A DNA stretch of 64,000 bases from Frateuria_A sp051900425 (GCF_051900425.1 NZ_JBHZGK010000003.1:62001-126000); one strand, 5' to 3'. Shown: positions 9,178-18,431, counted from the first letter of the stretch. Notes: generated from the sequence alone by a model not told the origin. Program-made: numbers and translations.

Positions 9178-11076
9178 GTGAAAACCAAACCCCTCGCATC
9201 CGCCCTACTGGCCGCCACCTTCGCGCTGGTTGCCGTGCCCGCCTTCGCCGACGTGCCGCCGCCGCGCGACGTGCCCTTCAACGGCACGATCAAGATCAAC
9301 GTGGACGCGACCGACATCGCCCATCGCGTGTTCCGCGTGCACGAGACCATTCCGGCCCAGCCCGGTCCGCTGACCCTGCTCTATCCGCAGTGGATTCCGG
9401 GCCATCACTCGCCGACCGGACCGATCGACAAGTTCGCCGGCCTGGTGGTCAAGGCCGACGGCAAGGTGCTGCCGTGGGTGCGCGACCCGCTCAACGTCTA
9501 CGCCTTCCACGTCGAGGTGCCACAGGGCGCGACCGAAGTGGAAGCCCAGTTCCAGTTCCTCTCGCCGCAGGACAAGAGCCAGGGCCGCATCGTGATGACG
9601 CCCGAGATGCTCAACCTGCAGTGGGACGCCATGTCGCTGTACCCGGCCGGCTACAACACCGACCGCATCATGTCGCAGGCCACCGCCACCTATCCGGACG
9701 GCTGGAAGGCCGCGACCGCGCTCGAAGTGGCCTCCACCGACGGCAACACCGTCACCTACAAGCCGATCGACTACACCAACCTGGTCGACTCGCCGGTGTT
9801 CGCCGGCAAGTACTTCAAGCGCGTGGACCTGGACCCGGGCGCCAAGGTGCCGGTGTTCATGAACCTGGTGGCGGATGATCCGAAGTACCTGGAGATCAAG
9901 CCCGAGCAGCTCAAGCCGCACCGCGAACTGATCGACCAGATGTACAAGCTCTACGGCGCGCACCACTACAACCACTACGACTTCCTGGTCTCGCTCACCG
10001 ACAAGATGAGCGGCATCGGCCTGGAGCACCACCGCTCCAGCGAGGACGGCCTGCCGGCCGACTACTTCACCGAGTGGGACAAGAACGTCTACGCGCGGGA
10101 CCTGTTCTCGCACGAGTACAACCACTCCTGGGACGGCAAGTACCGCCGCGGTGCCGACCTCACCACGCCCAACTACAACGTGCCGATGAGCGACACCCTG
10201 CTTTGGGTGTACGAGGGCCAGACCCAGTTCTGGGGCAACGTCATCGCCGCGCGCGCGGGCCTGTGGAACAAGGACGAGACGCTGGACATGTTCGCCCTGG
10301 TCGCCGCCACCTACGACAAGGGCCGCCCGGGCCTGGCCAGCTGGCGCAACGTGCAGGACACCACCAACGACCCGACCATCGCCCAGCGCAGCCCGTTGCC
10401 GTACCGCAACTACCAGTCCAGCGAGGACTACTACTCCGCCGGTGCGATGATCTGGCTCGACGTCGACGGCAAGCTGCGCGAGCTTTCGCACGGCAAGAAG
10501 AAGATCGACGATTTCGCGCGCGCGTTCTTCGGCATGAACAACGGCGACTGGGGCGTCAACACCTACACCTTCGAGGACGTGGTCAAGACGCTCAACGGCA
10601 TCGCGCCGTACGACTGGGCCAGCTACCTGCGCAAGCGCCTGGATGACCACGGCCCGCTGATCGGCGGCATTGCCTCGCACGGCTGGAAGCTGGTCTACAC
10701 CGACAAGCCGTCCAAGGCGGTCAAGGCGATGGAATCGCGCCGCCACGCGGCCGACCTGACCTACTCGCTCGGCCTGTCAGTCGGCAAGGACGGCTCGATC
10801 GGCGACGTGCTGTGGGACAGCCCCGCCTTCAAGGCCGGCCTCTCGCCCGCGATGACGATCGTCGCCGTCAACGGCAAGGAATATTCGGCCGACGCCGTCA
10901 AGGACGCGGTCACCGCCGCAGCGAAGAACAAGAGCCAGCCGGTCGAGCTGCTGGTGAAGAACTTCGACGAGTACAAGACCGTCCGCATCGACTACCACGA
11001 TGGCCTGAAGTACCCGCACCTGGTCCGCGACGACAGCAAGCCGGACACCCTGTCCGACCTGATCAAGCCGCTGTAA
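9178..11076 (+). CDS. M61-family metallopeptidase with C-terminal PDZ domain (second of a tandem pair)
   Basis: 632 residues from a GTG start with GGAGAG eight bases upstream and a signal peptide ending 'VAVPAFA'. The zinc motif HEYNH is at residues 312-316, again followed by SW. The likely third ligand is the Glu of 'LLWVYEGQTQFW'. A PDZ domain closes the protein ('WDSPAFKAGLSPAMTIVAVNG'). It shares long blocks with the upstream gene ('FRVHETIPA', 'YPQWIPG', 'KLRELSHGK'), so the two arose by duplication. Differences cluster before the metal site, which suggests different specificity. It may be cotranscribed with the first gene across a 115-base gap. Confidence 0.9.
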   Translation: MKTKPLASALLAATFALVAVPAFADVPPPRDVPFNGTIKINVDATDIAHRVFRVHETIPAQPGPLTLLYPQWIPGHHSPTGPIDKFAGLVVKADGKVLPWVRDPLNVYAFHVEVPQGATEVEAQFQFLSPQDKSQGRIVMTPEMLNLQWDAMSLYPAGYNTDRIMSQATATYPDGWKAATALEVASTDGNTVTYKPIDYTNLVDSPVFAGKYFKRVDLDPGAKVPVFMNLVADDPKYLEIKPEQLKPHRELIDQMYKLYGAHHYNHYDFLVSLTDKMSGIGLEHHRSSEDGLPADYFTEWDKNVYARDLFSHEYNHSWDGKYRRGADLTTPNYNVPMSDTLLWVYEGQTQFWGNVIAARAGLWNKDETLDMFALVAATYDKGRPGLASWRNVQDTTNDPTIAQRSPLPYRNYQSSEDYYSAGAMIWLDVDGKLRELSHGKKKIDDFARAFFGMNNGDWGVNTYTFEDVVKTLNGIAPYDWASYLRKRLDDHGPLIGGIASHGWKLVYTDKPSKAVKAMESRRHAADLTYSLGLSVGKDGSIGDVLWDSPAFKAGLSPAMTIVAVNGKEYSADAVKDAVTAAAKNKSQPVELLVKNFDEYKTVRIDYHDGLKYPHLVRDDSKPDTLSDLIKPL

Positions 11077-11113
11077 CCACTCCGCTCCCTCCTTTCCGGG
11101 AGGGCGCTCTGCG

Positions 11114-11225
11114 CCCTCTCCCCTCCGGGGAGAGGGCCGGGGTGAGGGGCCAAGGCTTGCCCGAAGCCCCCACCCGCGCCGGAACCAAAGCCCCTCTCCC
11201 TCGGGGAGAGGGGTTGGGGAAAGGG
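11114..11225. repeat. CCCTCTCCCC / GGGGAGAGGG palindromic repeats (two copies)
   Basis: Copy 1: 10-bp perfect stem 11114-11123 with 11127-11136, loop TCC, then a 'GGGGTGAGGGG' tail. Copy 2: about 11190-11210 with stem CCCCTCTCC/GGAGAGGGG. Similar sequence recurs at 19037-19398, 20961-21106 and, more distantly, 53361-53495. The rest of the 304-base gap 11077-11380 between the peptidase gene and the tRNA shows a third weak copy near 11274-11296 and nothing else. Confidence 0.8.
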
Positions 11226-11380
11226 TCCGGTCGAGCCGCAAGGCCCGCCACACCCGACCTCACCCACCCCGGCACCCTCTCCCGCGGAAAGAGGGAACCG
11301 CATGAACCTCCCCACCCAACTCCGCTATACTGCCCGTCCGCCGGGAATCGACCGATCCCCGCGCGGCCCCGCAACACCAC

Positions 11381-11457
11381 GCGCCCGTAGCTCAGCCGGA
11401 TAGAGTAGTGGCTTCCGAAGCCATTGGTCGGGGGTTCGAATCCCTCCGGGCGCGCCA
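11381..11457 (+). tRNA. tRNA-Arg (anticodon CCG)
   Basis: 77 bases with a full cloverleaf: acceptor GCGCCCG paired with CGGGCGC, D-arm GCTC/GAGT, anticodon stem GTGGC/GCCAT with loop TTCCGAA (anticodon CCG, reading CGG), T-arm with TTCGAAT, and an encoded CCA end. No integrase or attachment-site duplication follows in the 228 bases before the next gene, so this tRNA is not visibly an integration site here. Confidence 0.97.
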
Positions 11458-11685
11458 TCTTTGGTCTTGGCCGCACGTGTCTTCACCCGGCTGATCGGGA
11501 GCGACCCGGTTCTCCGCGCTGCAAATGCGAAAGCCTGCGCTGGCCGATGGTTTCACCCTTGGCCCCGCTGACCCTCTCAGATTTCCGGATGGGCCGTCAC
11601 CTTCTCTGGCGAACTGCCCTCACCACGTTGCTCGTCACCCACCAAGCGAATAGAGCACTGGCGTGCGCCGGGGCGATGGCCTCGC

Positions 11686-13896
11686 TTAAACAGGACGGGC
11701 GCTGACTGCGGTCTCGCCCCTTCGGGAAGCCGGCGTTTCTGCCAGCAAGTCCCGCAACATCAAGGCGGTGGCCTGAAGCTCCGCCTGGAGCGCACCCAGT
11801 GAGGGCTCCATGCCGCGTTCCTCGCGGATGGCTTCGCGCAGCTGCGAGCACAGCGCCACTCCCTGGCTGCGGCCCATTACCAGGAAGGCGTTCTGCAATC
11901 GATGCAGGCGCGCCGCCGAGGCGCTGCGGTCGTGCGTACGCAGCGCCGAGAGAAGCTCCTCGTTGTCGTTCTGCAGTTCGCTCTGCCAGCTCTGCAGATA
12001 GGTGCGGCGCTGTTCCGGCGTGGCGATGCGGCAGATCAGGGCGAGCGAGCTTTCGGCGGGGCGCGGAGCGGGATCGCGCGCCGCAGGCGGGACCGAGGCC
12101 GTGGTTGGGGATGTGTTCGCCGGGAGAGCCGGCGCACGCGTGCCGACCTGGCGCAGCAACCCGAGCAGGCGTTCGATGGAGACCGGCTTGGTGAGGTAGG
12201 CGCTGGCGCCCTGGGCGAGTGCCTCCTCGATCGCTTCCGGATCGGAGTCGGCACTGAGCATCACGATGTTCATGCCGTCCTGCGGGTGGCGCTGGCGATA
12301 GCGGGCGAGCACGTCCAGGCCGGAGAGGTCGGGCATGTGCATGTCCAGCAGCACCAGTTGGGGACGGTGCGGGCCTTCCATCGCCTGCAGGCCTTCCTCG
12401 CCGCTGCCGGCGAACACCACCCGATGGCCGGCGCGGCGCAGCAGATGACCCAGGGTGTCGCGGCTGGAACGGTTGTCGTCGACCACCAGGCAGGTGATCG
12501 CCGGGACGCGCGCGCGGTGGGCGTCCAGCGCGGTGACGGTATCCAGCGGTTCGGTGATGGCCTGCTCCGGGGCGGCGCGCTCGAGCGGCATCGCGGCGGT
12601 GAAGATGCTGCCGCCGCCGGGGTTGTCGCCGACCGCCACGCGGCCACCCATCTGCTGGCAGATGCTGCGCACGATGTGCAGCCCCAGGCCGGTGCCGTCG
12701 TGGCGGCGCACCAGGCCGTCGCTGGTCTGGTAGAACGGCTCGAAGATCCGGGTCTTCATTTCCTCCGGCACGCCGCTGCCGGTGTCGGTGACGGTGCAAA
12801 GCAGGCGCGGCTGGATCAGGCCGTTATCGGCCAGGCGCAGTTCGATGGCGACATCGCCGCCGGCCGGGGTGAATTTCACCGCGTTGGTGCCCAGGTTGAT
12901 CAGCACCTGTGCGATGCGGCCCGAGTCGCCCAGCATGGCGTCATCCAGCCCGCGGCCCTGCAGGGTGCGCAGGCGCACGCCCCGCTGGTGAGCGAGCGGG
13001 CCGACCACGTCGCGCACCTGGCCGAGCACGTTGGCAACCAGGAAGGGCTCGCGGGCGAAATGCAGGCGGCCGGCGTCGATCGCCGCCACGTCGAGCACGT
13101 CGTTGACCCGCTGCAGCAAGGCACTGGCGTTGGCGCGCAGGGCGTGCATCAGCTGCCGGTCGGATGCCTCCAGCGTGGCGGTATCGATCAGCGAGGCGGC
13201 ATGCACCACGGTGTTGAGCGGCGTGCGCAGTTCGTGGCTCATGGTGGCGATGAAGCGGCTCTGCGCATCGCGCGAGTGCAGCGCCGACTGCGAGATCGCC
13301 GAGATCGTGCCGAGCAGCCGGTAGACGGTCAGCGGCAGGCCGACCAGCAGCACCAGCGCGAACGGCACGAAAGCCGGCCGGTCGACCCAGTAGTGCGGCG
13401 GGGCGGCCATGCCCAGCACCAGCACCGAACCGGCCATGAAGACGAAGAACATCCGGCGGCCGAAGCGCGTGCCGACCATGATGGTCGCCAGCGGCAGCAG
13501 CGTGATCATCGAGATGCACAGGTTCCAGGCCAGGCTGAGCAGCACGCCGATGCCCAGCACGTTCATCGCCGCACCGATGCCGTCGACGAGCTCGGTCGTG
13601 CGCACCACGCGCAGGCGCACGGCGGCCATCCAGGCCAGGCTGAGCGCGAAGAACAGCCCGGCCCACGGGCGCAGCAGCAGGGCCTCGCGGGTCAGCGCGA
13701 TTTTCGAATGGGACGGCCCGGCCAGGTACTGCCAGTACAGGCACCACAGCAGGGTGAGCGCCAGCAGCAGGGCGCGCCGCACCGAGACGTGGTATTCGCC
13801 ATAGCTGGCGACCAGCCGGGCCAGCCGGCCGTCGCGCAAGCGCTGCGCGATGACGCGCAGCGAGCTGGGCGGCGCTTCCGCGGTCCCAGGATTCAT
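11686..13896 (-). CDS. Hybrid sensor histidine kinase with receiver and Hpt-like domains (RpfC-like architecture)
   Basis: 736 residues from the ATG after AGGGGGAA. The N-terminal 195 residues hold several membrane helices and no obvious periplasmic sensor. HisKA follows with H221 in 'ATMSHELRTPLNTV', then a HATPase domain (N-box 'NLGTNAVKF', G1 'DTGSGVP', G2 'GTGLGLHIV'). A receiver domain covers about 467-585 (phosphoacceptor D518 in 'VLLDMHMPDLSG', K570). The C-terminal 110 residues are helical with H665 in 'AARLHRLQNAFLVMG', matching an Hpt phosphotransfer site. Membrane-HisKA-HATPase-REC-Hpt is the layout of RpfC, which senses diffusible fatty-acid signals in Xanthomonas. No rpfF or rpfG partner is adjacent, so the assignment is by architecture only. 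Confidence 0.85.
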   Translation of the reverse strand: MNPGTAEAPPSSLRVIAQRLRDGRLARLVASYGEYHVSVRRALLLALTLLWCLYWQYLAGPSHSKIALTREALLLRPWAGLFFALSLAWMAAVRLRVVRTTELVDGIGAAMNVLGIGVLLSLAWNLCISMITLLPLATIMVGTRFGRRMFFVFMAGSVLVLGMAAPPHYWVDRPAFVPFALVLLVGLPLTVYRLLGTISAISQSALHSRDAQSRFIATMSHELRTPLNTVVHAASLIDTATLEASDRQLMHALRANASALLQRVNDVLDVAAIDAGRLHFAREPFLVANVLGQVRDVVGPLAHQRGVRLRTLQGRGLDDAMLGDSGRIAQVLINLGTNAVKFTPAGGDVAIELRLADNGLIQPRLLCTVTDTGSGVPEEMKTRIFEPFYQTSDGLVRRHDGTGLGLHIVRSICQQMGGRVAVGDNPGGGSIFTAAMPLERAAPEQAITEPLDTVTALDAHRARVPAITCLVVDDNRSSRDTLGHLLRRAGHRVVFAGSGEEGLQAMEGPHRPQLVLLDMHMPDLSGLDVLARYRQRHPQDGMNIVMLSADSDPEAIEEALAQGASAYLTKPVSIERLLGLLRQVGTRAPALPANTSPTTASVPPAARDPAPRPAESSLALICRIATPEQRRTYLQSWQSELQNDNEELLSALRTHDRSASAARLHRLQNAFLVMGRSQGVALCSQLREAIREERGMEPSLGALQAELQATALMLRDLLAETPASRRGETAVSARPV

Positions 13897-14039
13897 AGGT
13901 GGTTCCCCCTGCAAGGCGGGCGCCGGCGGACCGGCGTCGCTGCGCCGCATTGTACGCGCAGTGCCGGTGGGGCGACCCCGGAATGTTTCCTAGTGGGCGG
14001 CGGGGTTCGCCATGGGTCGGGAAGAGCGGAAGACGTGGC

Positions 14040-15329
14040 CTACGCCTGCGGGGCCGGGAGGCGAAGCGTGGCAAGGAAACCGCCGCCGGGCCGGTTGGCC
14101 AGGCGCAGCTCGCCACCGTGCAGTTGGGTGGCCCGGGCGGCGATGGACAGGCCCAGGCCGCTGCCGCCGCCAGCGCGGGCTGCGTCGCCGCGCAGGAACG
14201 GTTGGCCCAGGCGCGCAAGCAGCTCGTGCGGCGCGCCGGGGCCATGGTCGCTGACGCGGATCTCGATTGCCGTGCCTTCGCGGGCCAGCGTCACGGCAAA
14301 GGGCGGCGCGCCGTAGCGTTCGGCGTTGTCCATCAGATTGCCCAGGGCGCGACGCAGCAGGGTTGGGCGGACGCGGAGGCTGGCGTCGGCGATGCCCTCC
14401 AGTTGCCAGTGTTCCGGCTGCAGGCGCAGGGCGAGGAGCTGGCCGGCGAGGGTAGTGGGGTCGACCGGCTGCAACGCTTCGTCGCGGCCTTCGCGCACGA
14501 AGGCCAGGCATTGTTCGAGCGCCTGGTCGAGTTCCTCGAGGTCGGCGACCATGGCACTGCGGCGCCCCGGGTCGCCGGCGTCGCCCAGTTCCAGCGCCAG
14601 GCGCAGGCGCGCCAGCGGCGTGCGCAGATCGTGGGAGATGCCGGCAAGCATCAGCTCGCGCTCGTGCGCGACGGCACGCAGGCGCTCGCCGGCTTCGCCG
14701 ATGGCGTCGGCCAGGCGGCGCACCTCGCGCGGGCTGCCATCCAGGCCGGCATCGGTGGGTGTGCCTGACAGCAAAGCCGGGGCCTGTGCGGCCAGGCGTT
14801 CGAGCGGGCGCGTCAGCAGGCGCGCGGCCAGGCCGGCGGCGGCAAGCGCGATCAGGCCGGCGAGCACACTGAGCAATAGCGCCGAATCGAGCAGGCGCGG
14901 GCGGTAGCTCGGTGCGCGCAGCACGATCCAGTGTGCCGGATCGCGCGCGCTGCGCACCCACAGCTGGGAGTCGGGCGTCTGCGTGGCGACCACCCGTGAC
15001 GCATCGCCCAGCAGGCTGCCGGCCGTGCGTGCCGCGGCGGTCAACGCCGGTGCGATGCGACGCACGCTCGGTGCGGGCGGCTGGGCGTCGCTCACGTGCA
15101 CGCCGAGCAGGCGCAGCGCGCCGAGCACCTGGCGCGCGGCCGGGTCCTGCGGGCGCGCGGCCAGGTCGTCGGTGGCCAGCGCCGTGGCGAGCGCCAGGCG
15201 GCCGTAGCTGTCGCTCACCACCTGTCGCCCGAAGCGACGCTGCAAGGCGCTGGACAGCGCGAGCGCCAGCAGCAGCGCGGCGGCCACCAGCACCAGAACG
15301 AGGGCGAAGGTCGACGGCGCCCGCCTCAT
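14040..15329 (-). CDS. envZ: Sensor histidine kinase EnvZ-like, partner of OmpR
   Basis: 429 residues. One membrane helix at about 9-28, a periplasmic stretch, a second helix at about 148-172, a HAMP linker, then HisKA with H233 in 'LAGISHDLRTPLARLRLAL' and a HATPase domain ('NLMDNAERYG', 'DHGPGAP', 'GGSGLGLSI'). Two-helix topology and the H-box agree with EnvZ. The ATG overlaps the stop codon of ompR in an ATGA, so the two are translationally coupled. I chose this start because it opens directly into the first membrane helix; the longer frame extends through ompR. The signal sensed is not readable. Confidence 0.88.
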   Translation of the reverse strand: MRRAPSTFALVLVLVAAALLLALALSSALQRRFGRQVVSDSYGRLALATALATDDLAARPQDPAARQVLGALRLLGVHVSDAQPPAPSVRRIAPALTAAARTAGSLLGDASRVVATQTPDSQLWVRSARDPAHWIVLRAPSYRPRLLDSALLLSVLAGLIALAAAGLAARLLTRPLERLAAQAPALLSGTPTDAGLDGSPREVRRLADAIGEAGERLRAVAHERELMLAGISHDLRTPLARLRLALELGDAGDPGRRSAMVADLEELDQALEQCLAFVREGRDEALQPVDPTTLAGQLLALRLQPEHWQLEGIADASLRVRPTLLRRALGNLMDNAERYGAPPFAVTLAREGTAIEIRVSDHGPGAPHELLARLGQPFLRGDAARAGGGSGLGLSIAARATQLHGGELRLANRPGGGFLATLRLPAPQA

Positions 15330-16042
15330 GCACGGCCGCCGTCGAGCACGAACACATAGCCCTCGCCCCACACCGTCTGCAGCCAGCGCGGCTGGCGCGG
15401 ATCGTCCTCCAGGCAGCGGCGCAGGCGCGAGACCATGACGTCGATGCTGCGGTCGAAGGCCTCGTGGCCGCGCCCGCGTGCCAGCGCGATCAGGCGCTCG
15501 CGGCTCAAGGTCTGGAACGGGTGCGCGACCAGCGCGGCGAGCACGGCAAACTCGCCGCTGGTCAGCTTCACAGGCGACTCGCCGTCGAGCAACTGGCGCG
15601 TGGCCGGATCGAACACGAAGCGGCCAAACGACACCGCCGCCTGCTCGGCCTGCGGCGCACCGACCGCCTCGCGCGGGCGACGGCGCAGCACGGCGCGGAT
15701 GCGCGCGACCAGCTCGCGCGGGTTGCACGGCTTGGGCAGGTAATCATCCGCGCCCAGCTCCAGGCCCACGATGCGGTCGACGTCGTCACCCTTGGCGGTG
15801 AGCATGATCACCGGCGTATCCACGCCCTCGGCGCGCAGGCTGCGGCACAGCTCCAGTCCGTCCGCGTCGGGCAGCATCAGGTCCAGCACGATCAGGTCGA
15901 CGTGGTGCGCCGCCAGCGCGCGACGCATGCCCGCGGCGTTGGCGGCGCCGAACGCGCGCAGGCCCTGCTGCTCGAGGTAGCGCTCCAGCAGGTCGCGCAG
16001 GCGCAGGTCGTCGTCGACGACCAGGATGTGGGCCGGGTCCAT
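15326..16042 (-). CDS. ompR: Response regulator OmpR
   Basis: 238 residues, the usual length. The receiver domain has D54 as phosphoacceptor ('LIVLDLMLPD') and K104 in 'GADDYLPKP'. The linker and winged-helix DNA-binding domain follow ('LTSGEFAVLAALVAHP', 'RSIDVMVSRLRRCLEDDPRQPRWLQTVWGEGYVFV'). Segments such as 'TAKGDDVDRIVGLELGADDY' and 'NPRELVARIRAVLRR' follow E. coli OmpR nearly residue for residue, so I use the name. It is the first gene of the ompR-envZ pair. A secreted repeat protein gene starts divergently 195 bases away and is a plausible local target. Confidence 0.92.
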   Translation of the reverse strand: MDPAHILVVDDDLRLRDLLERYLEQQGLRAFGAANAAGMRRALAAHHVDLIVLDLMLPDADGLELCRSLRAEGVDTPVIMLTAKGDDVDRIVGLELGADDYLPKPCNPRELVARIRAVLRRRPREAVGAPQAEQAAVSFGRFVFDPATRQLLDGESPVKLTSGEFAVLAALVAHPFQTLSRERLIALARGRGHEAFDRSIDVMVSRLRRCLEDDPRQPRWLQTVWGEGYVFVLDGGRA

Positions 16043-16237
16043 GGGCGCGGACTATCGCGTGGCGCTGGCCGGGCGGCAAGCGGGCGGGCGATGGATGTGT
16101 AAACGGATGTTTCCGTCGCGGGCAGGGGCAACACCCGCTCACATCGGCGTGCGTACGCGACACACCTGCGGCGCGCAGAGCGAGGGAGGATCGCGCCACG
16201 TCCAGTCCGGACGCTTCGAACCGAAAAGGAGTCCGCC

Positions 16238-16915
16238 ATGCGCCTGTCGATCGTGTCGCTCGGTCTAGCCTGCCTGCTTGCCGCCCCGCCATCCCCCGCC
16301 AGCGTGCGCCACCGTGCAGCGGCCCACCGCACGGCCGACGGTGGCGCCACGCGCGTGCACGGCACCCAGGCCAGCGGCCCGCAAGGCCGCCGCGCCTGGC
16401 ACGCCGGCGGCACGGCGCGGGATGGCGAGGGCAACCTCAGCCACGCGCGCGCCAGCGGCGTGACCGGAGCCGGCGGCCGCATCGTGGGCGGCCACCACAC
16501 CAGGAAGAGCAGCGACGGTACGATCACCCGCCAGGGCGCAGTCGTGGCCCAGGGCGCCGACGGGGAAACGGTGCGGGGCGCACGCAGCGTGCAGCGCAAC
16601 CCGGATGGCTCGATGCAGACCGGCTACCTGGTGAACGGGCAGGGCGCGGCAGGTGGCAGCTTCAGCCAGAGCGGCAACCGTACGCGCAGCGCGGACGGCG
16701 AGCGCATCGCGATCCGCCAGACCCGGGCTAGCGGCGCGCGCGGCAGCTACGAAGGCAGCACCACCCGTGCCGACGGCACGCTCGAGCACGCCAGCACGAT
16801 CACCGGCGCCCACGGCAACCGCTACCAGGGCCAGACCAGCGTCACCCGTGGCGAAGGCCTCAGCCACACCGGCACCTGCACCAACGCGCAGGGCCAGACC
16901 TTCGACTGCAAGTGA
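16238..16915 (+). CDS. Secreted Gly/Thr/Arg-rich repeat protein, unknown function
   Basis: 225 residues with AAAAGGAG before the ATG and a signal peptide (cleavage near 'PSPAS'). The mature part is built from degenerate units of about 18-25 residues around 'ADG' or 'RDG' ('AHRTADGGATRVHGTQASG', 'TTRADGTLEHASTITGAHG', 'NPDGSMQTGYLVNGQGAAGG'). It ends with two cysteines in 'GTCTNAQGQTFDCK', which could form a disulfide. The pattern suggests an extended beta structure exposed in the periplasm or at the surface. I do not recognise the family. The esterase gene begins 18 bases after the stop, so they are probably one operon. Confidence 0.75.
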   Translation: MRLSIVSLGLACLLAAPPSPASVRHRAAAHRTADGGATRVHGTQASGPQGRRAWHAGGTARDGEGNLSHARASGVTGAGGRIVGGHHTRKSSDGTITRQGAVVAQGADGETVRGARSVQRNPDGSMQTGYLVNGQGAAGGSFSQSGNRTRSADGERIAIRQTRASGARGSYEGSTTRADGTLEHASTITGAHGNRYQGQTSVTRGEGLSHTGTCTNAQGQTFDCK

Positions 16916-16933
16916 CCTGAGGGAGCGGATGCG

Positions 16934-17887
16934 ATGAAACCGACGAACGCCACGCTGTACAGCGGCCTGCTGACCGTGTTGCTGGCCTGCCTCTGCCTGC
17001 CCGCGACGGCCGGCAACCTGCGCGAGCGCCTGGCCCAGCGCCGCGCCGCCGCCGGCCTGGATGCCGTGGACACCACGCCCGCGACCATTCCGCCCGGCGT
17101 GCGCGTGCTGCGCGACGTGCCCTATGGCGGCGACCCGGCCCAGCGGATGGACGTCTATCTGCCGGCGCAGGGCGCCACCCACGCGCCGGTGATCTTCATG
17201 GTGCACGGCGGTGGCTGGGCGCGCGGCGACAAGACGATGCGCAGCGTGGTCCAGAACAAGGTTGCCCGCTGGGTGCCGCGCGGCTTCGTGCTGATCTCGA
17301 CCAACTACCGGATGCTGCCGGGCACGCGCCCGATCGAGCAGGCGCGCGACGTGGCGCGCGCGCTGGCGGTGGCGCAGGGACGCGCCGCCGGCTGGGGCGC
17401 CGATCGCGACCGTTTCATCCTGATGGGCCACTCGGCCGGCGCGCACCTGGTCGGATTGCTGGCAGCCGAGCCGGCGCTGGCCTACGACCGCGGCGCGCTG
17501 CCGTGGCTCGGTACCGTCTCGCTGGACAGCGCCGCGCTGAACGTCGTGGCGATCATGCAGGGCCCGCACCTGCCGCTGTACGACGCCGCGTTCGGCGACG
17601 ATCCGGCGTACTGGCGCGCGGCCTCGCCGCTGCAGCAGCTGAAGACCCGCGGCGTACCCTTCCTGGCAGTGTGTTCGACGCGTCGGCAGGCGTCCTGCCC
17701 GCAGGCGCGCAATTTCGCGACGAAGGCCAACGGCCTGCACATGCGCGCGCAGGTGCTGGGCGAGGACCTCACGCACCGGGAAATCAACGAGCAGTTGGGT
17801 CAACCCGGCGACTACACCGCGCAGGTGGAAACTTTCCTCGCCACGCTCGATCCGGTGGTCGCGCGACGGCTCAACGGACGTCGCTAG
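16934..17887 (+). CDS. Alpha/beta hydrolase (BD-FAE / esterase-lipase type), secreted
   Basis: 317 residues with GAGGGAG upstream and a signal peptide ending 'LPATAG'. The oxyanion motif HGGG ('VIFMVHGGGWARGDK') and nucleophile elbow 'GHSAGAH' are clear, and 'DLTHREIN' near the C-terminus supplies a likely catalytic His. The 'DVPYGGDPAQRMDVYLPA' opening is typical of the esterase/lipase group related to kynurenine formamidase and arylesterases. The substrate is unknown. It lies 18 bases after the repeat-protein gene and overlaps the convergent DUF488 gene by 17 bases at its 3' end. Confidence 0.85.
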   Translation: MKPTNATLYSGLLTVLLACLCLPATAGNLRERLAQRRAAAGLDAVDTTPATIPPGVRVLRDVPYGGDPAQRMDVYLPAQGATHAPVIFMVHGGGWARGDKTMRSVVQNKVARWVPRGFVLISTNYRMLPGTRPIEQARDVARALAVAQGRAAGWGADRDRFILMGHSAGAHLVGLLAAEPALAYDRGALPWLGTVSLDSAALNVVAIMQGPHLPLYDAAFGDDPAYWRAASPLQQLKTRGVPFLAVCSTRRQASCPQARNFATKANGLHMRAQVLGEDLTHREINEQLGQPGDYTAQVETFLATLDPVVARRLNGRR

Positions 17888-18431
17888 GCTCCGGCGGATA
17901 GACCAGGTGATCGCCGGCGCGCCTGGCCGCCGGCGTCATCTTCGCCGGCTCGGCCCGGCCGTTGCCGCCGATGTGGCAGGCCGCGCGGCCGGCGTCGAGC
18001 AGGTAGTCGATGATGATGCGGCGATGGCAGCGCCACCACAGCACCTCGGCGCACATCAGCGTGCAGCGTTTTTGCGAGGACAGTTCGAGCAGCTGCGCGA
18101 AACCGGCGTGGAACTCCTCGCCCATGGCGTAGTCGGCATAGCGGCGGAAGCTCGCGTTCTGCCAGAAGCCGTTGGGCGACGTCCCGGCCGGCAGGCTGCG
18201 GCCGCGCCGGCCGCCGAGCGGGGTCAGGTGCAGGTAGTCGATTCCCAGCGGCTGCAGCGAGGCGGCGAGTTCAGGCCCGTCGAACTGCGGGAAGCGGCGC
18301 GAGCCGGGCAGGCGCCGCACGTCGACCACGCAGTCGATCGCGTTCGCCTGCAGCAGTGCGATGAACGCCTCCAGCGTGTGCGTGGAATGGCCGATGCCGA
18401 ACACCGGCGGGAGCGGTTCATGGGCGCGCAT
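17871..18431 (-). CDS. DUF488 family protein
   Basis: About 186 residues. The opening 'FGIGHSTHTLEAFIALLQ' and 'CVVDVRRLPGSRRFPQFD' are the family signatures, and the late 'LMCAEVLWWRCHRRIIIDYLL' carries the conserved Cys-x-Glu and Cys-His-Arg residues. The biochemical role of DUF488 is not settled. An in-frame ATG five codons upstream (18446) is also possible; neither has a clear Shine-Dalgarno. It is convergent with, and overlaps, the esterase gene. Confidence 0.85.
   Translation of the reverse strand: MRAHEPLPPVFGIGHSTHTLEAFIALLQANAIDCVVDVRRLPGSRRFPQFDGPELAASLQPLGIDYLHLTPLGGRRGRSLPAGTSPNGFWQNASFRRYADYAMGEEFHAGFAQLLELSSQKRCTLMCAEVLWWRCHRRIIIDYLLDAGRAACHIGGNGRAEPAKMTPAARRAGDHLVYPPEPSDVR

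Noticed and set aside
11381..11700. tRNA-Arg as an attachment site of an integrated element
   Set aside because: No integrase, no duplicated tRNA 3' end, and the next gene is an ordinary kinase with typical composition.
11424..11705. Short frame that begins inside the tRNA gene
   Set aside because: Its first residues are the translation of the tRNA-Arg 3' half; no ribosome-binding site.
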